This document shows positions 8,751 through 16,654 of a stretch of DNA of 64,000 bases, in pieces. A program made the translations under genes and the position numbers. Numbering within the stretch: the stretch's first letter is position 1; each line of letters opens with the position of its first letter. This stretch comes from Roseovarius indicus (GTDB lineage Bacteria; Pseudomonadota; Alphaproteobacteria; Rhodobacterales; Rhodobacteraceae). Under the pieces are notes generated by a model. It was not told the origin of the DNA, did no database searches, and saw only the letters and a program-made list of their open reading frames with translations. Where the stretch lies: NCBI RefSeq assembly GCF_008728195.1, contig NZ_CP031598.1, positions 2,728,001-2,792,000 on the forward strand, read 5' to 3'.

Positions 8751-9884
8751 ATGGCCATCGCGGAACCGGAATTTACCATCGGGATCGAAGAGGAATACCT
8801 GCTTGTCGATCGCGACAGCCTGGGCCTGGCGGAGGCGCCCACGGCGTTGATGGAGGCCTGCCAGGAGGAGTTGCAGGACCAAGTCGCGCCGGAGTTCCTG
8901 AAATGCCAGATCGAGATCGGCACCAAGGTCTGCCGGTCGGTGGCCGAGGCGCGGGAGGATCTCAGGCGCCTGCGGTCCTGCGTGTCGCGGCAGGCGGCGA
9001 AGCACAATCTCGCACCGATCGCCGCGTCGTGCCATCCGTTTTCCGACTGGCGCGAGCAGCACCACACCGACAAGGACCGCTACAACGAGTTGCAGAACGA
9101 CCTGGCGGGCGTGGTGCGGCGGATGCTGATCTGCGGGATGCATGTGCATGTGGGCATTCACGAGCCCGACCGGCGGGTCGACCTGATGAACCAGCTCGCC
9201 TATTTCCTGCCGCACCTGCTGGCGCTGAGTTGCTCATCACCCTTCTGGCAGGGGCGGGACACGGGACTCGACAGCTACCGGCTGACGGTATTCGACAACC
9301 TGCCACGCACCGGGCTGCCGCCGCGCATGGTGAGCTTTGCCGAGTTCGAGCGATCGGTGCAGATACTGACCGACCTTGGCGTGATCGAGGACAGCTCGAA
9401 GATCTGGTGGGATCTGCGGCCGTCTTCCCGGTTTCCGACCATAGAGTCGCGGATCTGTGATGTGCAGCCGAGGCTCGAGCACACGCTGACGCTGGCGGCG
9501 CTGACGCAGGCGCTGACCCGGATGCTGTGGCGGCTGGCGACAAGAAACCAGCGCTGGCGGATCTACGACAAGTTCCTGGTGTCGGAAAACCGCTGGCGGG
9601 CGCAGCGCTATGGCAGCCGCGAGGGGCTCATCGACCTGGGCCGGGGCGAGATCGTGCCGATGGGAGAGCTCGTCGAGGAGATCATCGAGCTGATCCGGGA
9701 GGACGCGCAGCATTTCGGATCGCTGGAGGAGGTGGAGACCGCGCAGGAGATCGTGCAGGGCGGCACCAGTTCGAGCCGGCAGCGGCAGGTCTATCTCGAC
9801 GCGCTGGAAGCGGGCGACGACAACGAGCACGCGCTGCAGGCCGTGGTGCGGCACCTGGTCGACGAGTACCACGCCGACCTCTGA
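8751..9884 (+). CDS. YbdK-type carboxylate-amine ligase (glutamate-cysteine ligase family 2)
   Basis: A 377-residue protein of the GCS2 family. The N-terminus [13 protein letters not shown] is the family signature, with the Glu-rich metal/ATP-binding segment, and [20 protein letters not shown] (about residues 127-145) is the conserved His-containing block. E. coli YbdK has weak glutamate-cysteine ligase activity, so the true substrates are not known. The start at 8751 has GGAGGAGG close upstream, against the longer frame opening at 8679. The usual gamma-glutamylcysteine synthetase is not in this window. It stands alone between mmsA-side genes and coaD. Confidence 0.85.
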   Translation: MAIAEPEFTIGIEEEYLLVDRDSLGLAEAPTALMEACQEELQDQVAPEFLKCQIEIGTKVCRSVAEAREDLRRLRSCVSRQAAKHNLAPIAASCHPFSDWREQHHTDKDRYNELQNDLAGVVRRMLICGMHVHVGIHEPDRRVDLMNQLAYFLPHLLALSCSSPFWQGRDTGLDSYRLTVFDNLPRTGLPPRMVSFAEFERSVQILTDLGVIEDSSKIWWDLRPSSRFPTIESRICDVQPRLEHTLTLAALTQALTRMLWRLATRNQRWRIYDKFLVSENRWRAQRYGSREGLIDLGRGEIVPMGELVEEIIELIREDAQHFGSLEEVETAQEIVQGGTSSSRQRQVYLDALEAGDDNEHALQAVVRHLVDEYHADL

Positions 9885-10008
9885 GCCGGGCAAGGCTGAC
9901 CCTATGGTGACGCGCGGCGATTTCGGGCCGTTAGGGCCTTGCATTCCGCGGCGCAGTATTGTTGCTTGGCCCCGCGACACGCGCCCGGACTGAACGGAGG
10001 AGCCGCCC

Positions 10009-10506
10009 ATGCGTATCGGACTTTATCCGGGGACGTTCGACCCCATCACGCTTGGTCATATCGACATCATCCGCCGGGCCTCGTTCTTGGTCGACCGGCT
10101 GGTGCTGGGGGTGGCGATCAACCGGGACAAGGGCCCGCTTTTCACGCTGGAAGAGCGTGTCGAGATGATCGAGGCGGAATGCGAGAAGCTGAGCAAGCAG
10201 ACCGGCACCGAGATCGTCGCGCACCCGTTCGAGAACCTGCTCATCGACTGCGCCCATGACGTGAACGCGACGCTGATCATCCGCGGCCTCAGGGCCGTGG
10301 CGGATTTCGAGTACGAGTTCCAGATGGTGGGCATGAACCGGGTTCTGGACAGCTCGGTCGAGACGGTCTTCCTGATGGCCGACGCGCATCACCAGGCGAT
10401 TGCCTCGAAGCTGGTGAAGGAGATCGCCCGGCTGAACGGCGACGTGGGCAAGTTCGTGACCCCGCCGGTGAACGAAGCGCTGAAGGCGAAGTTCGCGGCG
10501 AAGTAG
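10009..10506 (+). CDS. coaD: Phosphopantetheine adenylyltransferase
   Basis: A 165-residue enzyme catalysing the penultimate step of coenzyme A synthesis, 4'-phosphopantetheine plus ATP to dephospho-CoA. The nucleotidyltransferase motif GTFDPITLGH is at residues 8-17, followed by RGLRAVADFEYE (about 90-101), the substrate-binding block, and the SKLVKEIARLNGDV helix near the C-terminus. The length is standard. ATG 10009 has GGAGG ten bases upstream. The lipoprotein gene follows 15 bases later and may be co-transcribed. Confidence 0.97.
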   Translation: MRIGLYPGTFDPITLGHIDIIRRASFLVDRLVLGVAINRDKGPLFTLEERVEMIEAECEKLSKQTGTEIVAHPFENLLIDCAHDVNATLIIRGLRAVADFEYEFQMVGMNRVLDSSVETVFLMADAHHQAIASKLVKEIARLNGDVGKFVTPPVNEALKAKFAAK

Positions 10507-10521
10507 ATCGGTGCGGGGCCG

Positions 10522-10998
10522 GTGATTGGGTCTGTCGACAGCCGGAAACGCTTCTTGCTTCTGACGGCGCTGTTGGCGCTCTGCGGATGCGCGCAGACAA
10601 TGACCACCTCGAGCGTGACTGTCGATGCGGCTTACCTGACGGAGGAGACCGAGGCCGCTCTGGTTGCGGCCGTTTACGCCAAGGCCGAGGCGCTTTCCGG
10701 GACGTGCAAGCTGGTGAACGCGGAGCGAAGATACCATAGCTGCTCGGTTGGAGAAGCCTCGGGAAACCCGTCGCTCGAGATGAAAGTGGGATATGGTCAG
10801 AACGGGGAGTATGGCGTCAGCCTGACCACTGTCCTTGTGCACTGGTTTCCGCCCCCGAAAGAGGACGTCATTTCCGGGGCCTTCCTGTCGGAGCGCCAAA
10901 AGCGGCTGGAAGTCTGGATGCTTAGCCTGGTCCCGGAAGAGGCGACCGTGAATGCCGTGAGGCATTACATCGGGTATGACCACTCCGAAGAATTTTGA
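10522..10998 (+). CDS. Small predicted lipoprotein of unknown function
   Basis: A 158-residue protein beginning at a GTG with no strong ribosome-binding site. The N-terminus has a basic SRKR cluster, a hydrophobic LLLTALLAL stretch and the lipobox LCGC, so acylation at Cys 24 is expected. The mature part is mixed alpha/beta in look, with Cys residues at about 62 and 73 that may form a disulfide. I do not recognise a family. It follows coaD closely, while its 3' end faces a convergent 47-residue membrane ORF. Slightly less GC-rich than coaD. Confidence 0.7.
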   Translation: MIGSVDSRKRFLLLTALLALCGCAQTMTTSSVTVDAAYLTEETEAALVAAVYAKAEALSGTCKLVNAERRYHSCSVGEASGNPSLEMKVGYGQNGEYGVSLTTVLVHWFPPPKEDVISGAFLSERQKRLEVWMLSLVPEEATVNAVRHYIGYDHSEEF

Positions 10999-11005
10999 CC
11001 GACGC

Positions 11006-11149
11006 CTATCGCCAGAAGGCCAGCCATTCGATCAGGTCGGCGAGCTTGCGGGCCAGGAAGATCGAGCCGGACCAATCGTAATACATGTAGTCGACGCCGA
11101 GACCGATCAGGATCAGGGCCCCGAGGAAAAGCGCGACTTGGTTGTTCAT
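11006..11149 (-). CDS. Small membrane protein (47 residues) downstream of gap
   Basis: ATG at 11147-11149 and stop at 11006-11008 encode MNNQVALFLGALILIG followed by a DYMYYDWSG loop and an amphipathic ARKLADLIEWLAFWR end. There is one clear transmembrane helix (residues 5-20). The short loop rich in Tyr and Trp and the C-terminal LIEW..FWR resemble small proteins I recall next to gap genes in Rhodobacterales; that recollection is not tested. It is on the gap strand, 182 bases beyond the gap stop and behind the gap terminator, so it probably has its own promoter. Function unknown. Confidence 0.7.
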   Translation of the reverse strand: MNNQVALFLGALILIGLGVDYMYYDWSGSIFLARKLADLIEWLAFWR

Positions 11150-11274
11150 GTATCCGCCCCCGGGCCTGCCTGCTGCTTGCCGGATATGCCCGAGGCCGGG
11201 CAGGGGCGCAAGGGTTGAGCGGTGGGGTGGCAGATCGGAGGCGGGCTCGCGATGTCGACAGGCCGGAACGACAA

Positions 11275-11300
11275 CGCCCCCGCAGATATCTGCGGGGGCG
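11275..11300 (-). terminator. Intrinsic terminator of gap
   Basis: A perfect 26-base palindrome with 13-base arms (CGCCCCCGCAGAT and complement), 30 bases beyond the gap stop. On the minus strand it is followed by a T/G-rich stretch (TTGTCGTT). Its symmetry means it could also stop transcription from the left. Confidence 0.75.
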
Positions 11301-11330
11301 GTCCGTTTCCGTGTTCGATGATTTGCCCGA

Positions 11331-12332
11331 TCAGGCGAGGCGGCCCATTTCGACGGCCACGTCGGCCATGCGGCAGGAGAAGCCCCATTCGTTGTCGTAC
11401 CAGGCCAGCACGCGCACGAGGCGGCCGCCGGTGACCTTGGTCTGGTCGGGGGCGAAGATCGAGCTTTCCTCGGTATGGTTGAAGTCGATCGAGACCTTGG
11501 GTTCCGGGTCGTAGCCCAGCACGCCCTTCATCTTGCCGGCCGCGGCTTCGGCGACGATCTCGTTCACGTCGGCTTCGGTCACGTCCTTCTTGGCGATGAA
11601 GGTCAGGTCGACGGCCGAGACGTTGGGCGTGGGCACGCGGATGGCCGAGCCGTCGAGCTTGCCCTTGAGGTCGGGCAGCACTTCGCCGAGCGCCTTGGCG
11701 GCGCCGGTCGAGGTGGGGATCATGGACATGGCCGCGGCGCGGGCGCGGTAGAGATCCTTGTGCCGGCGGTCGAGCGTCGGCTGGTCGCCGGTATAGGCGT
11801 GGATCGTGGTCATGATGCCGCTTTCGATGCCGATCCCCTCGTGCAGGACCTTGGCGACGGGCGCGAGGCAGTTGGTGGTGCAGGACCCGTTCGAGATCAT
11901 CTTCTCGCCGGTCTTCAGCTCTTCATGGTTCACGCCGTAGACCACGGTGCGGTCGACATTCTTGCCGGGCGCCGAGAGCAGCACCTTGCCGGCGCCACGG
12001 TCGAGATGGGCCTTGGCCTTTTCGCCGTCGTTGAACTTGCCGGTGCATTCGAGCACCACGTCGACGCCGGACCAGTCGAGCTCGTCCATCTCGTAGGTCG
12101 AGAACATCTCCATCGGGCCGCGGCCGAGGTCCATGGTGCCGTCGCCCAGCGTGATCTCGTTGGGGAAGCGGCCGTGGACGCTGTCATACTTGATCAGGTG
12201 TGCCGCGGTTTCCAGCGGGCCGGTGGCGTTGACCTTCACGACCTTGATGTCGTTGCGCGTGCTGGTGGCGATGTGGGCGAGGGTGCAACGGCCGATCCGG
12301 CCGAACCCGTTGATGCCGACGGTGATGGTCAT
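11331..12332 (-). CDS. gap: Type I glyceraldehyde-3-phosphate dehydrogenase
   Basis: A 333-residue NAD-dependent enzyme of glycolysis/gluconeogenesis, oxidising glyceraldehyde 3-phosphate to 1,3-bisphosphoglycerate. The dinucleotide-binding GINGFGRIGR is at residues 6-15; the catalytic Cys sits in SNGSCTTNCLAP (about 149-160). The start chosen is MTITVGINGFG with GGGAG upstream; a longer frame to 12416 adds 28 residues that do not fit the family. Regulation by a carbon-responsive repressor is possible given the GATA-type inverted repeats 80-140 bases upstream. tkt of the same pathway lies 5.4 kb away on the same strand but is not linked. Confidence 0.97.
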   Translation of the reverse strand: MTITVGINGFGRIGRCTLAHIATSTRNDIKVVKVNATGPLETAAHLIKYDSVHGRFPNEITLGDGTMDLGRGPMEMFSTYEMDELDWSGVDVVLECTGKFNDGEKAKAHLDRGAGKVLLSAPGKNVDRTVVYGVNHEELKTGEKMISNGSCTTNCLAPVAKVLHEGIGIESGIMTTIHAYTGDQPTLDRRHKDLYRARAAAMSMIPTSTGAAKALGEVLPDLKGKLDGSAIRVPTPNVSAVDLTFIAKKDVTEADVNEIVAEAAAGKMKGVLGYDPEPKVSIDFNHTEESSIFAPDQTKVTGGRLVRVLAWYDNEWGFSCRMADVAVEMGRLA

Positions 12333-12634
12333 GAGGCAGACTCCCGGTGCGTGGATGTTGGGCGCGATATAGACGGGGGTGGGGCCGGGAGAAAGGTGAA
12401 AATCGGCCTTTATCAAAGTGATAGCGATAACGTAGGGGTGGTGTGGCGGGGATGCGCTTATGGTGGCGCTAACGTGTGGGGCGGTCGGGCAAAGCTGGGC
12501 CAGCCGTGTTGGTCATGCGGGCGAAAGTGAGCATTCACCGCGCTTAGCCGATGGTGATTTTGGGATGAAACGCCAAGAACGGCGTTATTGCCACACGGGA
12601 AACGGCAGGGTTTTGTCAATTACCTGCTCACGTT
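12333..12634. other. 302-base spacer upstream of gap
   Basis: It contains the gap promoter region and the candidate operators listed separately. The frame open across 12460-12669 is GC-shadow-like and has no family resemblance, so nothing coding is called. The right half, from about 12540, is less GC-rich and merges into the small unknown gene on the minus strand. Confidence 0.5.
12411..12473. promoter_or_regulatory. Candidate operators upstream of gap
   Basis: TATCA-AAG-TGATA (12411-12423) is a perfect 5-3-5 inverted repeat. It overlaps GTGATAGCGATAAC (12418-12431), itself an imperfect palindrome. About 40 bases further lies GGTGGCGCTAAC (12462-12473), with a related GCGC/TAAC core. Repeated GATA/TAAC elements round a central GC look like LacI-family sites such as those of the carbon regulator CceR in Rhodobacter. 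That assignment is inference from memory. Confidence 0.3.
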
Positions 12635-12943
12635 TCAATGGATCGTATTGTCTACCTGATAGTATCTGATCCGCGATTTATCTTCCCATGGATACGGATT
12701 TGCCATGGCACCAGCGCAGGCATCCCATTCTTCTTTGGTTGGATTGGGGACCTCACTGAAGGTTGCGCACTTTCTGCATTGAACCTGCAGTTCCACGTTA
12801 GACAAAATGCCCGCAACCACGTCCCACTCATGCTCGCATGAGTCTGGATCACCGGCCAGGATAGAAATGCGTTCACCTATGTATGCGGTCGATAGCCACG
12901 ACTGCGGAACAAAGAGGCTGAGAATAGCCACGATTTTCCTCAT
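12635..12943 (-). CDS. Hypothetical small secreted or anchored protein with paired Cys/His
   Basis: A 102-residue protein starting MRKIVAILSLFVPQSWLS, a signal-peptide-like N-terminus, with GAGAG upstream of the ATG; the longer opening to 13081 lacks support. The middle has CEHEW and, 19 residues later, CRKC, which together could bind one zinc ion (Cys-x-His ... Cys-x2-Cys). A further Cys follows in EWDACAGAM. No family is recognised. Base composition is visibly poorer in GC than its neighbours, suggesting a recently acquired or weakly constrained gene. It sits alone between gap and the LysM gene, which runs in the same direction. Confidence 0.55.
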   Translation of the reverse strand: MRKIVAILSLFVPQSWLSTAYIGERISILAGDPDSCEHEWDVVAGILSNVELQVQCRKCATFSEVPNPTKEEWDACAGAMANPYPWEDKSRIRYYQVDNTIH

Positions 12944-13079
12944 GAGTCTCTCTTCGTACTGTTTAAGGGCGTTGGACTGGCCGTGAAAATGACCATACCC
13001 TGTATAGGGTTGACTTGTCTTCCATGCACAGCCCGGCTCTGACCTGCACTGGCACCATGCGGCAGAAAACACCCTCGAC

Positions 13080-13109
13080 AAAAAAAGGGCCGGTCGCGGT
13101 GACCGGCCC
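13080..13109 (-). terminator. Intrinsic terminator of the LysM gene
   Basis: A perfect 9-bp stem, GGGCCGGTC at 13087-13095 and GACCGGCCC at 13101-13109, with a 5-base loop. It is followed on the minus strand by seven T (complement of 13080-13086). It lies 24 bases beyond the LysM stop. Confidence 0.9.
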
Positions 13110-13132
13110 TGTCAGGTTTCAAATCGGCGCCC

Positions 13133-14578
13133 TTAGCTGGGCACTTCTCTGATCTCGCTGACGCTGACGGTGCCGACGCCCTGCTGGCAGAAGGACATCT
13201 CGGCCTGCTGGCCCGAAACCCGGACGAACTCGCCTTCGGTGAAGCGGACGTCGTCGCTGGTGAGCGACCAGATATCGCCGTCGCGGGTTTTCAGCACCAT
13301 GCATTCGACGCCCTGCTGTACCCGGCCTTCCAGCGTGATGCGGTCGTCGCGCGGGGCGTCGGTGCCGGTGTCGCGGTCGATCTCGTCGAGGTTGACGACC
13401 TCGAGCGTGCCTTCACCTTGCTGGCAGAAGGCCGCGGCCTTGCGTTCGCCGCGGACGCGGACGTATTCGCCGGTGGTGAAACCGATATCTGCGCTGGTGA
13501 GGGACCATACGTCACCGTCTGCGGTGGTCAGGGTGGCGCATTCGGCGCCCTGGCCCACGCGGCCTTCGAGGGTCAGCATGTCGGTGTTGCCGCCGTTCCG
13601 GTCATCGCGACCGTCATCGGGTGCGTCGATCTCTTCCATCCGGGCGACATCGATCGTGCCGAGCCCCTGCTGGCAGAAGGCGGCGGCCTTCCGCGCGCCG
13701 GTGACGCGGACATATTCGCCTTCCGTGAAACCGGTATCGGCGCTGGTCAGTGACCAGACATCGCCGTCTGCGGTGGTCAGCGTGGCGCATTCCGCGCCCT
13801 GGCCGACACGGCCTTCGAGGGTGATGCGGTCGGTGTCGTCGTCGCCACCGGTGTTGCGGTCGGGTACGGTGACATCGAAGCGGCCGGATTTGAGGGTCAT
13901 GCCCCGGTCGGTGTCGAGCACGTAGATCAGGCTGTCGCCCGGATCGGCCCAGTCGGGCAGGCCGACATCGGCGGAAATGTCGCCCTGGCCGTCGGCGCGG
14001 GCCTGGCCGATGGCGCGCCACTCGGACGAGGCGCGGCCGGCGCCGATGGTGACCCAGTCGTTCGGGCGCAGGTTGCGGGCCCGGAGAGTGACCTGCGTTT
14101 CGGGCGGGCCACTTTCGGGGGTGATCCGTACGGCGGCGGATGGAGTGTCAGTGGGCACGTCGATGACGTCGCCCACGGCAAGGTCGGTGGGGTCGATGCT
14201 GCCATTGGCATTGAGCAGCTCGATGACCGAGACGCCGACCGCCTGGGCGATGGAATAGAGCGTTTCACCCCGGCCGACGCGATAGGTTTCGGCGCCACGG
14301 CGGGTGCCATTGCGGTAATCCGTGCCGGTCTGGCCATCAGCGCGCGTGCCCCGGGTGAGGCGGATGCTCTGGCCCACGGACAGGTCGCGCGCGTTGACGT
14401 TGGGGTTGAGCTCCATGATCCGGGTCAGGCCGACATTGCAGCGCTGCGAGACCTTGTAGAGCGTGTCGCCCGGCTCGATGGCGTAGGATGTGCCGCAGGC
14501 GCCTTGGGCGCTGGCCATGCCCGCCCCGGCGGTGAGGGCCACCGCCGCGAGGGTGGCGCGGGGGGTGATGCGTTTCAT
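13133..14578 (-). CDS. Secreted protein with two LysM domains and three tandem repeat domains
   Basis: A 481-residue exported protein. Residues 1-24 are a Sec signal peptide ending in MASA. LysM domains, which bind peptidoglycan glycan strands, are at about 32-74 and 99-142; both start with GDTLYKVSQ- or GETLYSIAQ-like segments. A beta-rich region (150-240) follows, then three copies of a 65-residue domain at 252-317, 335-400 and 413-477, each with LEGRV.QG.EC, DGD.WSLTS and FCQQG and two conserved Cys. The domain resembles the small OB-like DUF5818 type (my recollection). Linkers are Asp-rich. The start at 14578 gives the signal peptide; the frame open to 15319 only shadows the opposite gene. 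Likely a cell-wall-bound envelope protein; divergent from the CPA2 antiporter. Confidence 0.85.
   Translation of the reverse strand: MKRITPRATLAAVALTAGAGMASAQGACGTSYAIEPGDTLYKVSQRCNVGLTRIMELNPNVNARDLSVGQSIRLTRGTRADGQTGTDYRNGTRRGAETYRVGRGETLYSIAQAVGVSVIELLNANGSIDPTDLAVGDVIDVPTDTPSAAVRITPESGPPETQVTLRARNLRPNDWVTIGAGRASSEWRAIGQARADGQGDISADVGLPDWADPGDSLIYVLDTDRGMTLKSGRFDVTVPDRNTGGDDDTDRITLEGRVGQGAECATLTTADGDVWSLTSADTGFTEGEYVRVTGARKAAAFCQQGLGTIDVARMEEIDAPDDGRDDRNGGNTDMLTLEGRVGQGAECATLTTADGDVWSLTSADIGFTTGEYVRVRGERKAAAFCQQGEGTLEVVNLDEIDRDTGTDAPRDDRITLEGRVQQGVECMVLKTRDGDIWSLTSDDVRFTEGEFVRVSGQQAEMSFCQQGVGTVSVSEIREVPS
13148..13825 (-). repeat. Three tandem coding repeats in the LysM gene
   Basis: Repeat units at 13628-13825, 13379-13576 and 13148-13342, about 198 bases each, separated by Asp-rich linkers of 36-51 bases. 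Units 1 and 2 are nearly identical in protein (for example GAECATLTTADGDVWSLTSA in both) and very close in DNA. Unit 3 has diverged (GVECMVLKTRDGDIWSLTSD). This order suggests a recent duplication of the middle unit. Confidence 0.85.
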
Positions 14579-14716
14579 GGGGTCCTCCGTTTGTCCTTCT
14601 CCTGTCGCCCAACCCGACCCCCGGCGGCCATGTTCCGGAGAATTCGGCTTGCGGCACGGGGCGGGGCGGCTATTCCTAGAAGGAACCGGGTGGGCGCCCG
14701 ACTTGGGGGACAGGAC

Positions 14717-16621
14717 ATGACCGACTTTCTGCTGCTGGCGTTCACCTTCCTCGTGGCCGGGGTGATCTCGGTGCCGATTGCGACGCGGCTGGGGTTGGGG
14801 TCGGTGCTGGGCTACCTGATCGCGGGGATCGTGATCAGCCCGGTGCTGGCGCTGCTCAGGGTCGACGTGGTCTCGATCCAGCATTTCGCGGAATTCGGGG
14901 TGGTGATGATGCTGTTCCTCGTCGGGCTGGAGCTTGAACCCAAGCACCTGTGGTCGATGCGGGGGCGCCTGATGGGGCTTGGCGGCGGGCAGATCGGGTT
15001 GACCGTGGCGCTGGTTTACGGGGCGGGTGTTCTGCTGGGGCTGCCGTGGTCGGTGGCGTTGGCGGTGGGGCTGGTCTTTGCGCTGTCGTCGACCGCTATC
15101 GTGCTGCAGACGCTGGGCGAGAAAGGCTTGATGAAGTCCGATGGCGGGCAGTCGTCTTTCGCGGTGCTGCTGACGCAGGATATCGCGGTGATCCCGATGC
15201 TGGCCTTCCTGCCGTTGCTGGCCTTGCCGGAGCTTGCGGATCATGCGGCGGTGGTGGCGCATGGGGTCGAGGAGGCCGCCCACGGCGCGGCCGAGGCGGG
15301 GCATGACGAGGGCGGGCACGGGCCCGCGATCAGCCTTGTCGAGGGCCTGAACGGCTGGCAGACGGCGCTGGTGACTTTCGCGGCGGTGGCGGCGGTGGTG
15401 ATCGGGGGGTCATACCTGACGACGCCGGTGTTCCGCTTCATCGCGGCGGCGGGGCTGCGGGAGCTTTTCACCGCGACGGCGCTGCTGATGGTGGTGGGGA
15501 TCGCGCTCTTGATGCTGGTGGTGGGGCTGTCGCCCGCGCTGGGGACGTTCCTGGCGGGCGTGGTGCTGGCCAACTCGCCCTATCGACATGAGCTGGAGAG
15601 CGACATCGACCCGTTCCGGGGGCTGTTGCTGGGGCTCTTCTTCATGACGGTGGGCGCGTCGATCAATTTCGGGCTGCTCTTCGAGAACCTGTTCAGCATT
15701 CTTGGGATGACCATCGGGCTGATGACGGCGAAGGTGGCGGTTCTGCTCGTCCTGGCGGTGGTGTTCCGGATCAGGGGCGCCGACCGGTGGCTCTTTGCGC
15801 TGGGGCTGGCGCAGGCGGGGGAGTTCGGCTTTGTCCTTCTGTCTTTCACGGTCGCCAACGGGGTGATCCCGACGGCGCTGGCCGATCAGCTTCTGCTGGT
15901 GGTGGCGCTGTCGATGCTGCTGACGCCGGGGTTGTTCATCCTCTATGACCGGGTGATCGCGCCGCGGTTTTCCACCGTGCAGGAGCGCGAGCCGGACGAG
16001 ATGCCGGGCGACCGCCAGATCATCATCGCCGGCGCCGGCCGGATGGGCGGGCTGATCGACCGGGTGATGCGGGCCGCGGGGCTGAGCACGACGGTGATCG
16101 ACTACAACGCGCGGCGGCTGGATATCCTCGAACGGTTCGGCACGCGGCACTATTACGGCGATGCCTCGCGGCCCGACCTGCTGCATGCGGCGGGGATCGC
16201 CGAGGCGAAGATGCTGATCGTGGCGATCGACGACCGCGAGCAGATCAACGAGATCGTCAGACATGTGGGCAAGACATATCCCCAGGTGCATATCGTGGCC
16301 CGCGCGATCGACCGCGACCATGTCTATGACCTGTGGTATTACGGGTGTCGCGACATCATCCGCGAGACCTTCGACAGCTCGATGCGGATGAGCCGGTCGG
16401 TCTTCGAGGCGATGGGGATCGAGCGGGAGGTGGCGCAGCGGATGATCGACGCCTTCGTCGAGCGCGACCAGGAGGCGATGCTCGAGGCGGCGGAAGCCTA
16501 TGATATCGGTGTTCCCCTTCACGAGAATCCGGCTTATGTCGAACTCGTCCGGTCGCGCCGGGGCACGTGGGAGGCCGAAATTCGCGAACGGATGGAACGG
16601 ATCCGTGACGGCGGGACTTGA
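14717..16621 (+). CDS. CPA2-family K+/H+ antiporter with TrkA-N domain (KefB/KefC type)
   Basis: A 634-residue inner-membrane protein. About twelve membrane segments fill residues 1-420, including the CPA2 core motif VGLELEPKHLW (about 76-86) and ALSSTAIVLQTLGEKG. A cytoplasmic RCK/TrkA-N Rossmann domain follows (IIIAGAGRMGGLIDRVM, about 435-451), which senses nucleotides or glutathione adducts in Kef systems. A His/Glu-rich loop (HGVEEAAHGAAEAGHDEGGH, about residues 182-201) between membrane segments could bind metal and is unusual. ATG 14717 follows GGGGGACAGG. It is divergent from the LysM gene (138 bases) and followed by a DUF808 gene 33 bases later. Confidence 0.92.
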   Translation: MTDFLLLAFTFLVAGVISVPIATRLGLGSVLGYLIAGIVISPVLALLRVDVVSIQHFAEFGVVMMLFLVGLELEPKHLWSMRGRLMGLGGGQIGLTVALVYGAGVLLGLPWSVALAVGLVFALSSTAIVLQTLGEKGLMKSDGGQSSFAVLLTQDIAVIPMLAFLPLLALPELADHAAVVAHGVEEAAHGAAEAGHDEGGHGPAISLVEGLNGWQTALVTFAAVAAVVIGGSYLTTPVFRFIAAAGLRELFTATALLMVVGIALLMLVVGLSPALGTFLAGVVLANSPYRHELESDIDPFRGLLLGLFFMTVGASINFGLLFENLFSILGMTIGLMTAKVAVLLVLAVVFRIRGADRWLFALGLAQAGEFGFVLLSFTVANGVIPTALADQLLLVVALSMLLTPGLFILYDRVIAPRFSTVQEREPDEMPGDRQIIIAGAGRMGGLIDRVMRAAGLSTTVIDYNARRLDILERFGTRHYYGDASRPDLLHAAGIAEAKMLIVAIDDREQINEIVRHVGKTYPQVHIVARAIDRDHVYDLWYYGCRDIIRETFDSSMRMSRSVFEAMGIEREVAQRMIDAFVERDQEAMLEAAEAYDIGVPLHENPAYVELVRSRRGTWEAEIRERMERIRDGGT

Positions 16622-16654
16622 GCTTAAACGAGAAGATTTGAATCAGGGTACAAT

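Noticed and set aside
12460..12669. 69-codon plus-strand frame upstream of the small unknown gene
   Set aside because: No ribosome-binding site, no family resemblance, and it runs through the gap promoter region.
14579..15319. N-terminal extension of the LysM gene to 728 residues
   Set aside because: The extension overlaps the divergent antiporter gene and would bury the signal peptide that starts at 14578.
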